In this document: positions 40,171-48,990 of the stretch, piece by piece
Layout of the letters: the number at the start of each line of letters is the position of its first letter
How positions within the stretch are numbered: position 1 is the first letter of the stretch
From: Fulvimonas soli
GTDB lineage: Bacteria; Pseudomonadota; Gammaproteobacteria; Xanthomonadales; Rhodanobacteraceae
DNA: 64,000 bases
Direction: 5' to 3'
NCBI RefSeq assembly: GCF_003148905.1
Contig: NZ_QGHC01000002.1
Location: 124,001 to 188,000, forward strand
Program-made: the position numbers and the translations under genes
The notes under the pieces: model-generated
What the model was told of the DNA's origin: nothing
Database searches by the model: none
Seen by the model: only the letters and a program-made list of their open reading frames with translations

Positions 40171-41733
40171 TCAATGCAGCGTCCACTGCTGCGTGCCCAG
40201 CCCGTTGTCGGTGTAGATCTGCAACTGCGTGCCGGCGGTGGTGGAGCCGGCCGGGTCGTCCAGGACCAGCGCGCCGGCGGCGCGGTTCTTCAGCTTGTAG
40301 CTGCCGTTGCCCAGGTCGATCACCTGCCAGCTCTGGTTGGCGTTGCCCACGCAGCCCCACAGCGTCACCGGATTGCCCGGCGCGGTGCTGCCGCCGGTGT
40401 TGTCCAGGCACAGGCCGGTGGCCTGGTTCTGCAGGCTGTAGTAGCCCTCGCCCTGCGCGTGGAAGGTCCAGCGCTGCACGCCGAGGCCGTTGCAGGTCCA
40501 CAGTTCCGCGCTGGTGCCGTTCTGGTTCGACCAGCCGGTGTCGTCCAGGCACAGCGCGGGCGCGTAGACGCTCTGCAGCGCGTAGGTGGCGCCGTCGGCC
40601 GGCAGCCGGTTCCACGGCTCGCTGGCGAAGTAGGTGATGCAGCCGCCATCGAGGTAGTCCGAGGCCAGCTCCAGGATGCCCGAGCCGTCCGCCGCGGGCA
40701 GCAGTGCCGAGGAGTAGTTGGGGCAGTAGTTGTCATATGCGGTGGGCACCTGCACCGGCGCGGCGATGGTGAACCAGTCGCCGCTGCCGTCGGCGTTGGT
40801 GTTGGCGAACAGCACCTTGCCGTTGGACGGCGAGACGCTGCCGCCGGCTTCGTACATCACCTGGCCGACCAGCAGGATCGCGCCGCCGGCGGACAGCGGC
40901 GTGGGGCTCCAGCGGTTGAGCGGCGCGTGCTCCAGGTACTGGCCGGTGGCGGTGTGCACCTTGGTGCCCATGTCGGCGGGGTCGCCGAAGTTCCAGCCGT
41001 CCACCGAGACGCGCGAGAACACCGTGCACGCCGCCGGCCCGCACAGCTCGTAGCTCATGAAGAAGTGCCCGTCGGGCAGCGGGCTCACCGTGATCATGCC
41101 CGGCCGGTCGGCCGGGATGGTGCTGCGCACGGTGTCGGCGCGGTCGCGCCAGATGGCGCCGTCGTAGCTGCGGATCTGCGCCAGCTTCTGGCTGCAGCAG
41201 GGGTCGGTCTCGTCGGACCAGAACATCACCAGCGCGCCGTCGTTGGCGACCTCGAACTCCGGCTCCCACAGGCCGTGGCTGGCGTCGCCGCCGAGCACGG
41301 GCGTGCCGTGGTAGCTCCAGGTCGCGCCCTGGTCGGTGCTGGTGTAGACCTCGATGGCCGGCGTGCCGCCGGAGAAGTAGGAGGCGGCGAACAGCAGCGT
41401 GCCCGCGGCCAGGCCGCCCACCGGCTGCGGCAGCTCGTACAGCGTGGCGCAGCAGCGCTCGCTGCTGCCGGCGGCGGTGGGCACGCTGCCGAGCCGCGTC
41501 CAGCTCGCGCCGTTGTCGGTGCTGCGGAAGATCACCCCGTTGGTGCTGGCGACGAGCTGGCCGTTGACCATGGCCGTGCCGTGCGCCAGCCGCACCACGC
41601 GCGGGTACAGCGTGCTTCCCTGCAACACGGTGCCGGTGGCCGCCTGCGCGGCGCCGTGCGCCAGGCCCAGCAGGCAGAGCGCGAGCGCCAGGCGGACGCG
41701 CCAGCGAGCGATGATCCGACCGAAGGCTTGCAT
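40171..41733 (-). CDS. GH93-like exo-arabinanase with C-terminal ricin-type lectin
   Basis: 520-residue exported protein (signal peptide about 1-32). Residues about 33-385 form a sialidase-like propeller with Asp-boxes STDNGASW and STDQGATW. Two glutamates in conserved motifs, E157 in GLWEPEF and E229 in FFMSYE, are 72 residues apart, the spacing I recall for the GH93 catalytic pair. Residues about 395-520 are a beta-trefoil (CBM13/ricin-B) with repeated LCLDDTG / LCLDNTG and QxW-type ends. Likely releases arabinobiose from alpha-1,5-arabinan; the lectin would hold galactose- or arabinose-rich chains. Confidence 0.75.
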   Translation of the reverse strand: MQAFGRIIARWRVRLALALCLLGLAHGAAQAATGTVLQGSTLYPRVVRLAHGTAMVNGQLVASTNGVIFRSTDNGASWTRLGSVPTAAGSSERCCATLYELPQPVGGLAAGTLLFAASYFSGGTPAIEVYTSTDQGATWSYHGTPVLGGDASHGLWEPEFEVANDGALVMFWSDETDPCCSQKLAQIRSYDGAIWRDRADTVRSTIPADRPGMITVSPLPDGHFFMSYELCGPAACTVFSRVSVDGWNFGDPADMGTKVHTATGQYLEHAPLNRWSPTPLSAGGAILLVGQVMYEAGGSVSPSNGKVLFANTNADGSGDWFTIAAPVQVPTAYDNYCPNYSSALLPAADGSGILELASDYLDGGCITYFASEPWNRLPADGATYALQSVYAPALCLDDTGWSNQNGTSAELWTCNGLGVQRWTFHAQGEGYYSLQNQATGLCLDNTGGSTAPGNPVTLWGCVGNANQSWQVIDLGNGSYKLKNRAAGALVLDDPAGSTTAGTQLQIYTDNGLGTQQWTLH

Positions 41734-41763
41734 GGTTCCTCCTTCGCCGCGCATGCGGCATGC

Positions 41764-41786
41764 GTGGGAGCGGCTTCCGGCCGCGA
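41764..41786. repeat. Single unit of family A repeat
   Basis: GTGGGAGCGGCTTCCGGCCG and following bases match one arm of the REP-type palindrome at 7613. It lies in the 86-base gap between the two propeller-enzyme genes. Confidence 0.75.
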
Positions 41787-41819
41787 CCCGGCGATCCATC
41801 CGCATGTCCGGTCCGCCGC

Positions 41820-43409
41820 TCAAGGCGGCCCGTCCGGCGTGAGCGGATCGAGTTGCAGATAGTCGACGTCGGCCGCATGGGCCGCGCCTTCCAGCGTCAC
41901 CTGGTGGTCGCCCGCGGCCAGGCGGCCGGAGGCGGTGGCGACATGCCAGCCGTCGCGCCCGGCGCGGTCGCTGGCGGGCCAGGCGGCGCCGTCGACATGG
42001 ATCGCCGGCTGCGCGGGCCGGAAGCCGAGGTCCTGCCAGCGCAGCGTCGCGCGGTACATGCCCGCCGCGGCGACGTGCAGCGCGAACGCGAGCTGCCCCT
42101 GCGGCGCCGAGGCCAGGCGGGCCTTCGCATGGTTGGACGCGGAGGGGTCGCCGATGCGCACCGCCGCGCGCCGCGCCGCGTCCTCCGCCTCGTAGCGGCC
42201 GAAGCGCGGCGCGGCCGTGGCGAACAGGATGCTGTTGCGGCGCTCGTCCTCCGGCTGCTGCGGCGAGGAGGACGAGGTGGCGTGCCACAGGCGGCCGTCC
42301 GGCAGCGCCAGCAGCGCCTGCGTCCAGCCGGCGTGGATGTTGCCGGTGAGCTTCTGCACCGGCGCGGGCATCTCCCACCACGGGCCGCGGCCGCCGTCGC
42401 CGTTCCAGTACAGGCTGCGCCCGGAAGGATCGCCGTCGCCGCCCGCGCGCTCGGCCAGCACGGCGAGCACGCCGCCGCCCGCGCCCGGCAGCCAGCGCAC
42501 CACGGGCGAGGCCGCCGGCCAGGCGCCCGCGGCGGTCTGCACCGGCGTGCCGCGGTCGGCCGGGTCGCCCCAGTCCAGCCCGTCGCGGCTGAACTTCACG
42601 TACACCTGGCCGTTGCGCGGGCCGTCGATGTCCTCGTAGCTCATCGCGTAGCGGCCGTCGGGCAGGCGCTCGACCACCGCCATGCCGGGCCGCTCCACGC
42701 CGCCGGGCACGGCCACGTCGACGGTCTCCGCGCCCCAGCTGCGGCCGCCGTCGGCGGACAGCCTGTGCGCCAGCAGCTGGTTGTAGCCCTCGGCCTTGTG
42801 CTGCTCGCTGGAGTAGTAGGCGACCAGGCGGCCGTCGTCGAGCCGGTGCACGTTGGGCTCCCACACGCCGTGGTTGTCCTTGTCCGAGGGATGGCCGCCG
42901 CCCTTGACGATGGAGCCGCGGTAGCGCCAGCTGCGGCCGCCGTCGGTGGAGGCGTACAGCTGCAGGTCCTGCCGGGCGAGATGCCCCTGCGCGTCGTTGC
43001 CGCCGGCGTTGGCGGCCAGCAGCAGGGTGCCCGCCGGCAGGTCGCCGCTCGCTCGCGCCAGCTCGGAGAGGTGCGGCTGCCAGCGCAGCTGCCAGCGCGG
43101 GTCGCCCGCGTGCGCCTGGTCGGTGACATTCAGCAGGAAATGCCAGTGCGCGCCGCCGTCGCGGCTCTCGTACAGCGGGATGCCGTCCATGCCCTCGCGC
43201 TCGAACACCAGCAGCAGGCGGCCGTCGTCCTCGCGCCGCGGCTGGTGTTCCAGGCGGACCGCCGAGACGTAGCCGATGCCGTCGGCGAGCACCTCGCCGC
43301 CGGCCTGCGCGGGCGCGGCGGCGGCGGCGGCCGGCAGCCAGGCGAGCGCGAGCAGGCACGGCAGCGTCCGCAGCATGGGCGGCCTGCGGCGGAAAGCGTC
43401 GGGGGTCAT
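41820..43409 (-). CDS. GH93-like exported propeller enzyme with carbohydrate-binding-like C-terminus
   Basis: 529 residues (529 from ATG 43409; ATG 43376 also possible), signal peptide ending near AAAAAPAQA. Paralogue of the previous gene: Asp-boxes SRDGGAHW, STDGGRSW and SADGGRSW; GVWEPN with E184 and YAMSYE with E259, 75 residues apart, aligned to the E157/E229 pair. Residues about 405-525 form a beta-sandwich beginning RYEAEDAARR and ending VDYLQLDPL, as in CBM6/35-type modules. Its start overlaps the SGNH hydrolase stop by four bases, so the two are co-translated. Confidence 0.75.
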   Translation of the reverse strand: MTPDAFRRRPPMLRTLPCLLALAWLPAAAAAAPAQAGGEVLADGIGYVSAVRLEHQPRREDDGRLLLVFEREGMDGIPLYESRDGGAHWHFLLNVTDQAHAGDPRWQLRWQPHLSELARASGDLPAGTLLLAANAGGNDAQGHLARQDLQLYASTDGGRSWRYRGSIVKGGGHPSDKDNHGVWEPNVHRLDDGRLVAYYSSEQHKAEGYNQLLAHRLSADGGRSWGAETVDVAVPGGVERPGMAVVERLPDGRYAMSYEDIDGPRNGQVYVKFSRDGLDWGDPADRGTPVQTAAGAWPAASPVVRWLPGAGGGVLAVLAERAGGDGDPSGRSLYWNGDGGRGPWWEMPAPVQKLTGNIHAGWTQALLALPDGRLWHATSSSSPQQPEDERRNSILFATAAPRFGRYEAEDAARRAAVRIGDPSASNHAKARLASAPQGQLAFALHVAAAGMYRATLRWQDLGFRPAQPAIHVDGAAWPASDRAGRDGWHVATASGRLAAGDHQVTLEGAAHAADVDYLQLDPLTPDGPP

Positions 43410-44674
43410 GGCGATGCTCCTCGGTGTGCGGAGGCCGGGGGACAGTCGAACAGCGCCAGCGGCACGGCCGCGGCCATCGCGCGGTAGCCGGCGTCGCTGG
43501 GATGCAGGCTGTCGCCGCTGTCGTAGTCCGCGCGCAGCCGCTCCGGGTGCGCGGGATCGCGCAGCGCGCGGTCGAAGTCGATCACGCCGTCGTAGCCGGC
43601 GGGCCCGCGGATCCAGGCGTTGAGTTGCCGGCGCGCCGCCTCGCCCGCGGCGGTGTAGGTCCGCGTGGTGCCCGCATAGGGCAGCACGGTGCCGCCGTAG
43701 ACGCGCACGCCCCGGGCGCGCGCGGCCGCGATGATCGCCCGCTGCGCCGCGATGACCGGCGCGGCCAGCGCCTGCGCGGACGGCGTGGCCGCGCCGCGCG
43801 CGTGCGCGGCGGCGGCGGCGGCCAGGCCGATGTCGTTGATGCCGCCCAGCACGATCAGGTAGCGCACCCCGGGTACGGCCAGCGCGTCGTGGGCGACGCG
43901 CTCGCGCATCGCCTCGCCCAGGCCGAAGTTGCCCTGCTCGGCCGCGACCTGGTTGGCATTGATGCCGGCGTTGAGCACCGCGCGCGGGCAGCGCGCGGCG
44001 GCGAGGCGGTCCTGCAGCGCGTCGGGCCAGGCGGCGAGCTGGCTGGCCTGGAAGCCGTTGGTGATGGAGTCGCCCAGCGCCACCACCGCGCTGGCCGGCG
44101 CGGTCGGCCGCACGTCGATGCGCGCCAGCCACGCCACGCCGGGCAGGCCCTCGGCGTCGGCCAGCGCGGGATCGCGGGTGTGGTCGCCCGCGCCGGAAAG
44201 GTATTGCGCGTTGCGCGGGTCGGGATGCCAGGTGCCGGCCACGCTGCGGCCGGCCACGTACAGGCTCACGCCGAGCACGTCGCCCGGCTGCACCGCCAGG
44301 TCCAGCGGATCGCTCTGCGCCTCCTGGCCCGGCGCCACCGTCACCGCCGTCCGGCCGCCGAAGCGCAGCGCGCGCAGGCTGTCCGGGCGCAGGTTGGCGC
44401 CCACGTCGCGCAGGCCCACCGAGGCGGCGTCGAAGGTGACCGGCGCGTCGCCGTAGCGGTTGTCCAGCACGATGCGCAGCTGCGCGCCGGCCACGCCGAC
44501 GCGGGCCAGCGCGCGCAGCGTCCGGTGCTCCACGACCGGCGCCGGCGCCGCGCGGAGCATCGCGGCGCTCCACGCGCCCACCCAGGGCGCGTCGGCCGCC
44601 GCCGCGGGCAGGACGGCGAGGGCGGCGGCCAGGGCAAGCGTCGCGCGGTGGCGAAGTGCGAGGCCTTTGGACAT
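43406..44674 (-). CDS. Exported SGNH/GDSL hydrolase
   Basis: 422-residue esterase-type protein with signal peptide (about 1-27), a beta-rich N-terminal domain (28-195) and an SGNH catalytic domain: ALGDSITNG (serine, block I), the NAGINANQ block, GGINDIGLA (block III Asn) and DSLHPSDAGYRAMA (Asp/His, block V). Such enzymes remove acetyl or other acyl groups from plant polysaccharides. It overlaps the start of the GH93-like gene and follows the receptor gene by 103 bases, so it belongs to the same uptake locus. Confidence 0.84.
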   Translation of the reverse strand: MSKGLALRHRATLALAAALAVLPAAAADAPWVGAWSAAMLRAAPAPVVEHRTLRALARVGVAGAQLRIVLDNRYGDAPVTFDAASVGLRDVGANLRPDSLRALRFGGRTAVTVAPGQEAQSDPLDLAVQPGDVLGVSLYVAGRSVAGTWHPDPRNAQYLSGAGDHTRDPALADAEGLPGVAWLARIDVRPTAPASAVVALGDSITNGFQASQLAAWPDALQDRLAAARCPRAVLNAGINANQVAAEQGNFGLGEAMRERVAHDALAVPGVRYLIVLGGINDIGLAAAAAAHARGAATPSAQALAAPVIAAQRAIIAAARARGVRVYGGTVLPYAGTTRTYTAAGEAARRQLNAWIRGPAGYDGVIDFDRALRDPAHPERLRADYDSGDSLHPSDAGYRAMAAAVPLALFDCPPASAHRGASP

Positions 44675-44777
44675 CGTTCGGGCTCCGATCGCAGGGACGG
44701 TCCGTTCCGCCGGCCGGCGGCGGCGCGAGCGGCGGCGGCGACGGCGGGGGGAGGGTTTCCGCCGTCGCCGCCGGCAC

Positions 44778-47579
44778 TCACATCTTGAAGCGCACGCCCA
44801 GGCCCACGGTGCGGTCCTGGTAGCGGATGTCGCGCGGGCGGGTGTCGCCGTCGCCCCAGAACTGGTGCAGGTCCGCGCCGAAGATGTTGGTCGCGTTGAG
44901 CACCACGGTACAGTTCGGGTTGACGTCGTAGCCCAGCGAGAAATCCACCTGGTTGGCCGGCTTGATCTCGTCGTTCACGCCGGCCACGGTGGGCTGGTTG
45001 AAGCCGTCGATGAAGCGGCTGCGGTAGTTGTAGGCCAGGCGCGCCGACCAGCCGTACTTCTCGTACATCAGCACGGCGTTGCCGTTGTTGCGCGACACGT
45101 TCTGCAGCGGCGACACCACCACCGGGCCGCCGATGTACTGCGGCGAGCGCGTGGAGCCCTCGATGTAGGTGTAGTTGAGCTGCACGCCCAAGCCGCTCCA
45201 TGCGCCGGGCAGGAAGTCGAAGAACTGCTGGTAGGCCACCTCGGCGCCGTCCAGGTGGCCCGAGCCCGCGCTCTGCGGCGAGTTGAGCTGGTACGGCTGG
45301 CCGCCGATGGTCACGTCGGTGACGTAGTTCTGGATGTAGCCGTCGATGTCGCGGTAGAACACGCCGCCGCTCAGGTAGCTGGCCGGCGCGAAGTACCATT
45401 CCAGCGAGGCGTCGTAGTTGTTGGAGCGGACCGGCTTCAGGTCCGGGTTGCCGCTGCTGGCGATGCCGGCGCGGTTGATCGTGCCGGGGTTGAGCGACAG
45501 CGACGGGTTGAGCTGGCCGAAGTCCGGGTAGGTGAGCGTCTTGGCCGCCACCAGGCGCAGCTGCAGGCTGTCGGTGAAGTGCAGGTTGAAGCTCAGGTTC
45601 GGCAGGTACACCGGCTTGCTGGTGCTGGCCGAGAGCGGCGTGTAGAGGTTGGTCGAGGCGTCGTAGGAGAACGCATCGAGGTTGCGCTTGACGCGCTCCA
45701 CGCGCATGCCCATCAGGCCGTCGAACGGCAGGCCGAACAGCTCGTTGCCGTAGGCGGCCTGGAAATAGCCGGCGTAGGACTTCTCGTCGATGTGGTAGTA
45801 GCGGCCCGGGTTCTCCGGCGCCAGGCCCGGCGGCAGGCCGTAGAGCTGGCGGATCGCGTCGGCGTTGTCGACCAGGAAGTCGTAGCAGCCGCTGAGCCAG
45901 GACACCGGGATCGCCGAGGTGGTCGGCTGGCGGCAGAAGTAGCCGTTCGGGAAGCGCGCGATCACCTGGTTGGCCGGGTTCGGGTTGAGCGAGATGTCGC
46001 CGGTGCCGCCGGGCGGCGGCGTGGAGATCTCCACGCTGCCGTGGTACTCGGCCTTGTGGTCGGAGTAGCGCAGGCCGAAGTCCAGGTACTGGAAGAAGCT
46101 GCCGTCGATGTCGTAGTTGCCGTCGCCGCGCCACGCGACCTGCTTGCCGCGCTGGTCGTTCCAGGTCTGGAACAGGCCGTTGAGGTAGTAGTTGGCCGGG
46201 TCGAGCTGCGGGTTGCCGGCCAGCGTCCAGTTCTGCTGGTCGCCGTGCGTGCCGCTCCACACCGTGGTGATCGGCGCCTTGAGGAAGGTGTCGACGATGA
46301 AGGTCTGCTCGTGGAACGAGGTGGAGTTGAACGACAGGTCGGTGGACAGGCGCAGGCGGTCGCCGTGCCACTTCACGCCGATCGAGTTCTGGATGTCGTG
46401 GCCCCATTCCTCGTGCGCCTGGGTGCTGGTGGCCGCGTAGGTGTTGCCGGTCCAGCTGCCGCTGGCGGCGTCGCAGATGGTCTGGCCGTAGTAGGGCGAG
46501 CCGGTCAGCTGGTTGGGGTAGCAGTGGCCGGTCACGGTGAGGTTGGTCGGGTCGACCGCGCCCACCGGGAAGCTGAAGTAGAACGGCTGGTTGTAGTCGT
46601 CCGAGTCCCAGTCGTAGAGGCCCTCGAGGTACACCTCGGTGCTGTCGTTGGGCTTCCACTGCAGCGCGTAGTTCATCTCCTCGCGCTGGCGGTTGCCGAT
46701 GTTGTAGTCGGCGCCCCAGCCGTTGGGCGCGGCGATGAGGTTGCCGTCGGCGGTGCGGATCGGGTCGCCCGAGGCGCCGGTGAGCAGCTTCGGGAAGTCG
46801 CCCCACACGGCGTTGTAGTCGTAGTGCTGGCCCATGAAGCCCATGTTGAACAGCGCGCCGATCTCGCCGATGCCGGTCTGCCAGCGGTCGCTGAGCAGCA
46901 CGCTCAGGTTCGGGTCGGTGTGGCCGCCGTACTTGCTGTGCGTGCCGGTGGCGGTCACCGCCGCCTTGGCGCCGTCGAAGTCGAACGGCCGGTACAGCTG
47001 CATGTCCACCAGGCCGGCGATGCCGCCGTCGGGCAGGCTGGCCTCGCTGGTCTTGTACACCTGCACCGTCTTCACCGCGGTGGCCGGCAGGTTCTGGAAG
47101 GCGAACGCGCGGCCCACGCCGCTGAAGATCTCGCGGCCGTTGAGGGTGGTGATGACGTTGGGCAGGCCGCGGATCACCACCGAGCTGGTCTCGCCCTGGA
47201 AGCCCTGCGCGATCTGCACGCCGGTGATGCGCTGCATGGCGTCGGCCACGCTGTTGTCGGGCAGCTTGCCGATGTCCTCGGCGACGATCGAGTCCACGAT
47301 CATGCGCGCGTCCTGCTTGATCGTCTGCGCGCTCTGCAGGCTCTCGCGCAGCGGCGTCACCACCACGCCGGAGAGGTTCACCGCGTTCTGCGCGGACGTC
47401 TCGGTGGCGGTGGCGGCCTTTTTCTTCGGCGCGGCCTGCGGCTGCGGCGTGGTGTCCTGCGGCGGGGCGTCCGCGGCGGACGGGGCGGCGGACGGCGGCG
47501 AATCGGCGGCGTGCGCGGCGGCGAGGCTCGCCGCGATCATCGTCGCGAGCAGGGTCAGATGGATGCGCTTGCGGTTCAT
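44778..47579 (-). CDS. TonB-dependent outer-membrane receptor
   Basis: 933 residues. Signal peptide (about 1-25), a Pro/Ala/Lys-rich linker, then a TonB-box-like VNLSGVVVTPLRES, plug domain (about 75-215) with SVADAMQRITGVQI and VVIRGLPNVITTLNGRE, and a 22-strand barrel ending RTVGLGVRFKM. Sequence pattern is that of the Xanthomonas/Caulobacter receptors in carbohydrate-utilisation loci, which take up oligosaccharides, rather than siderophore receptors; no Fur box is upstream. It is the uptake port for the products of the surrounding hydrolases. Confidence 0.9.
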   Translation of the reverse strand: MNRKRIHLTLLATMIAASLAAAHAADSPPSAAPSAADAPPQDTTPQPQAAPKKKAATATETSAQNAVNLSGVVVTPLRESLQSAQTIKQDARMIVDSIVAEDIGKLPDNSVADAMQRITGVQIAQGFQGETSSVVIRGLPNVITTLNGREIFSGVGRAFAFQNLPATAVKTVQVYKTSEASLPDGGIAGLVDMQLYRPFDFDGAKAAVTATGTHSKYGGHTDPNLSVLLSDRWQTGIGEIGALFNMGFMGQHYDYNAVWGDFPKLLTGASGDPIRTADGNLIAAPNGWGADYNIGNRQREEMNYALQWKPNDSTEVYLEGLYDWDSDDYNQPFYFSFPVGAVDPTNLTVTGHCYPNQLTGSPYYGQTICDAASGSWTGNTYAATSTQAHEEWGHDIQNSIGVKWHGDRLRLSTDLSFNSTSFHEQTFIVDTFLKAPITTVWSGTHGDQQNWTLAGNPQLDPANYYLNGLFQTWNDQRGKQVAWRGDGNYDIDGSFFQYLDFGLRYSDHKAEYHGSVEISTPPPGGTGDISLNPNPANQVIARFPNGYFCRQPTTSAIPVSWLSGCYDFLVDNADAIRQLYGLPPGLAPENPGRYYHIDEKSYAGYFQAAYGNELFGLPFDGLMGMRVERVKRNLDAFSYDASTNLYTPLSASTSKPVYLPNLSFNLHFTDSLQLRLVAAKTLTYPDFGQLNPSLSLNPGTINRAGIASSGNPDLKPVRSNNYDASLEWYFAPASYLSGGVFYRDIDGYIQNYVTDVTIGGQPYQLNSPQSAGSGHLDGAEVAYQQFFDFLPGAWSGLGVQLNYTYIEGSTRSPQYIGGPVVVSPLQNVSRNNGNAVLMYEKYGWSARLAYNYRSRFIDGFNQPTVAGVNDEIKPANQVDFSLGYDVNPNCTVVLNATNIFGADLHQFWGDGDTRPRDIRYQDRTVGLGVRFKM

Positions 47580-47688
47580 GGATGCTGCCTCCCCTACGAG
47601 GTGGTGGTGCGCCGGCTCGTGCCGGCGGCATTCGTTGTGCTGGTTGTCGCCGCCCGGCCGCGTCTCGCGCGCGGTCCGGGCGGGCCGG

Positions 47689-48870
47689 TCAGTGCTTGCC
47701 GTCGGCGGCGGCCGGGTAGCTCGCCGCCTCGGCGGGCACCTGGCCGCGCGGCGCGCGCGAAAGGGCGCGCAGGATGTCCGCCTCGCGCTGGCGGTACGGC
47801 GTGCCGTCGGCATGCAGCAGGTCGTGGAACCACAGCGTGGGCGGCTGCAGGGTGTACGGGCGCTGCCACGAATCCCACGGCAGCGTGGTCTGCGTGCGGC
47901 CTTCCACGAAGCCCCAGTTCACCATGCCCACGTCGAGCTTCTTCGCCAGCGGCAGCACGCCGTCGATGGTGGAGCCGGCGCCGCGCGCCATGTACTCGGT
48001 GCAGATCAGCGGGCGGCCGTAGCCTCGCAGCTGCTCCACGCGCGCGGCGAACTCCTCCGGCCAGCCGTAGTTGTGGAAGCTGATCACGTCGGACTGCTCG
48101 ACCTGCGTGCGCTCCACCGCGTTGAGCCTGGCCGGGTCGGACCAGTCCGCGTCGTGCCACAGGCCGCTGGTGAGCGGCTGCGTGGGCGAGGCGCTGCGCG
48201 CCCAGGCGAACACCTGCGGCAGCAGCTTCGCCACCAGCGCGGTCTTGTCCTTCGGCTCCCGCGCGTCGTAGTCGCCGCCGCCGGGGTTGTCCGGCTCGTT
48301 CCACACGTCCCAGGCGAGGATGCGCGGGTCCTTGGCGAAACTGCCCACGACGTCCTTCACGTAGCGCTCCAGCCGCGGGTACTGGCCGGGGTCGGCCAGC
48401 GCCACGCCGGGGCTCTGCACCCAGCCGGAGTTGTGCACGCCGGGGATCGGCGGGTGCTGCGGGCCGAGCCTGGGCTCCGGGTCCCAGCACGAGTCGAACA
48501 GCACGAGGATCGGCTTGATGCCGTGCCGGCTGGCGATGGCGAGGAACTGGTCGATGCGCTTCTTGAAGCCCGCCGCGTCCTGCTGCCACAGCAGGTCGTG
48601 CAGGAACACGCGCATGGTGTTCATGCCCAGCCGCTGCGCCCAGCCCAGCTCGCGGTCGATGCGCGCCGGGTCGAACGTGTCCGCCTGCCACATCTCCAGC
48701 TCGTTGACGGCATTGGCCGGCACGTAGTTGCTGCCCAGCGGCCACGCCTGCCTCGCGTACCAGGCCCTGGCCTCGGCGGGCGTCCAGCGCGCCGCGGCGT
48801 CGTGCGCCGGCGCCGCCGCGGCGAGGCTCGCCGCCAGTCCGAAGGCCATCGCCCGTAGTGCGTGCTTCAT
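47689..48870 (-). CDS. Exported GH5-like (clan A) glycoside hydrolase
   Basis: 393 residues with signal peptide (about 1-22). A (beta/alpha)8 enzyme of clan GH-A: the acid/base glutamate lies in AWDVWNEPDNPGG and the nucleophile glutamate in ICTEYMARG, with HNYGWPEE between. The N-terminal RAWYARQAWPLGSNYVPANAVNELEMW is typical of bacterial cellulase-family proteins annotated as 1,4-beta-xylanases, but specificity is not known. Given the locus, cleavage of a galactan or arabinoxylan backbone is possible. It lies between the receptor and the mutarotase. Confidence 0.82.
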   Translation of the reverse strand: MKHALRAMAFGLAASLAAAAPAHDAAARWTPAEARAWYARQAWPLGSNYVPANAVNELEMWQADTFDPARIDRELGWAQRLGMNTMRVFLHDLLWQQDAAGFKKRIDQFLAIASRHGIKPILVLFDSCWDPEPRLGPQHPPIPGVHNSGWVQSPGVALADPGQYPRLERYVKDVVGSFAKDPRILAWDVWNEPDNPGGGDYDAREPKDKTALVAKLLPQVFAWARSASPTQPLTSGLWHDADWSDPARLNAVERTQVEQSDVISFHNYGWPEEFAARVEQLRGYGRPLICTEYMARGAGSTIDGVLPLAKKLDVGMVNWGFVEGRTQTTLPWDSWQRPYTLQPPTLWFHDLLHADGTPYRQREADILRALSRAPRGQVPAEAASYPAAADGKH

Positions 48871-48990
48871 CGGTCTCCCCTTGCGGATCGCGGGCTCGCG
48901 CCCGCGCTGTGTCGGTCCGGCGCCGCGCGCGGGGCAAAACGCCCCTGGGGGCGCCGCCTGCGTGGCGTCCCTGCCGCGGAACGTGCTCGG

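Noticed and set aside
40171-43409. Calling the two propeller proteins sialidases
   Set aside because: Asp-boxes are present, but the FRIP arginine motif and the arginine triad were not found, while the two spaced glutamates and the GH43 neighbour fit GH93.
44460-48083. A 1207-codon plus-strand frame opposite the TonB receptor
   Set aside because: Antisense shadow rich in Val/Arg/His with no family resemblance; the receptor on the other strand is certain.
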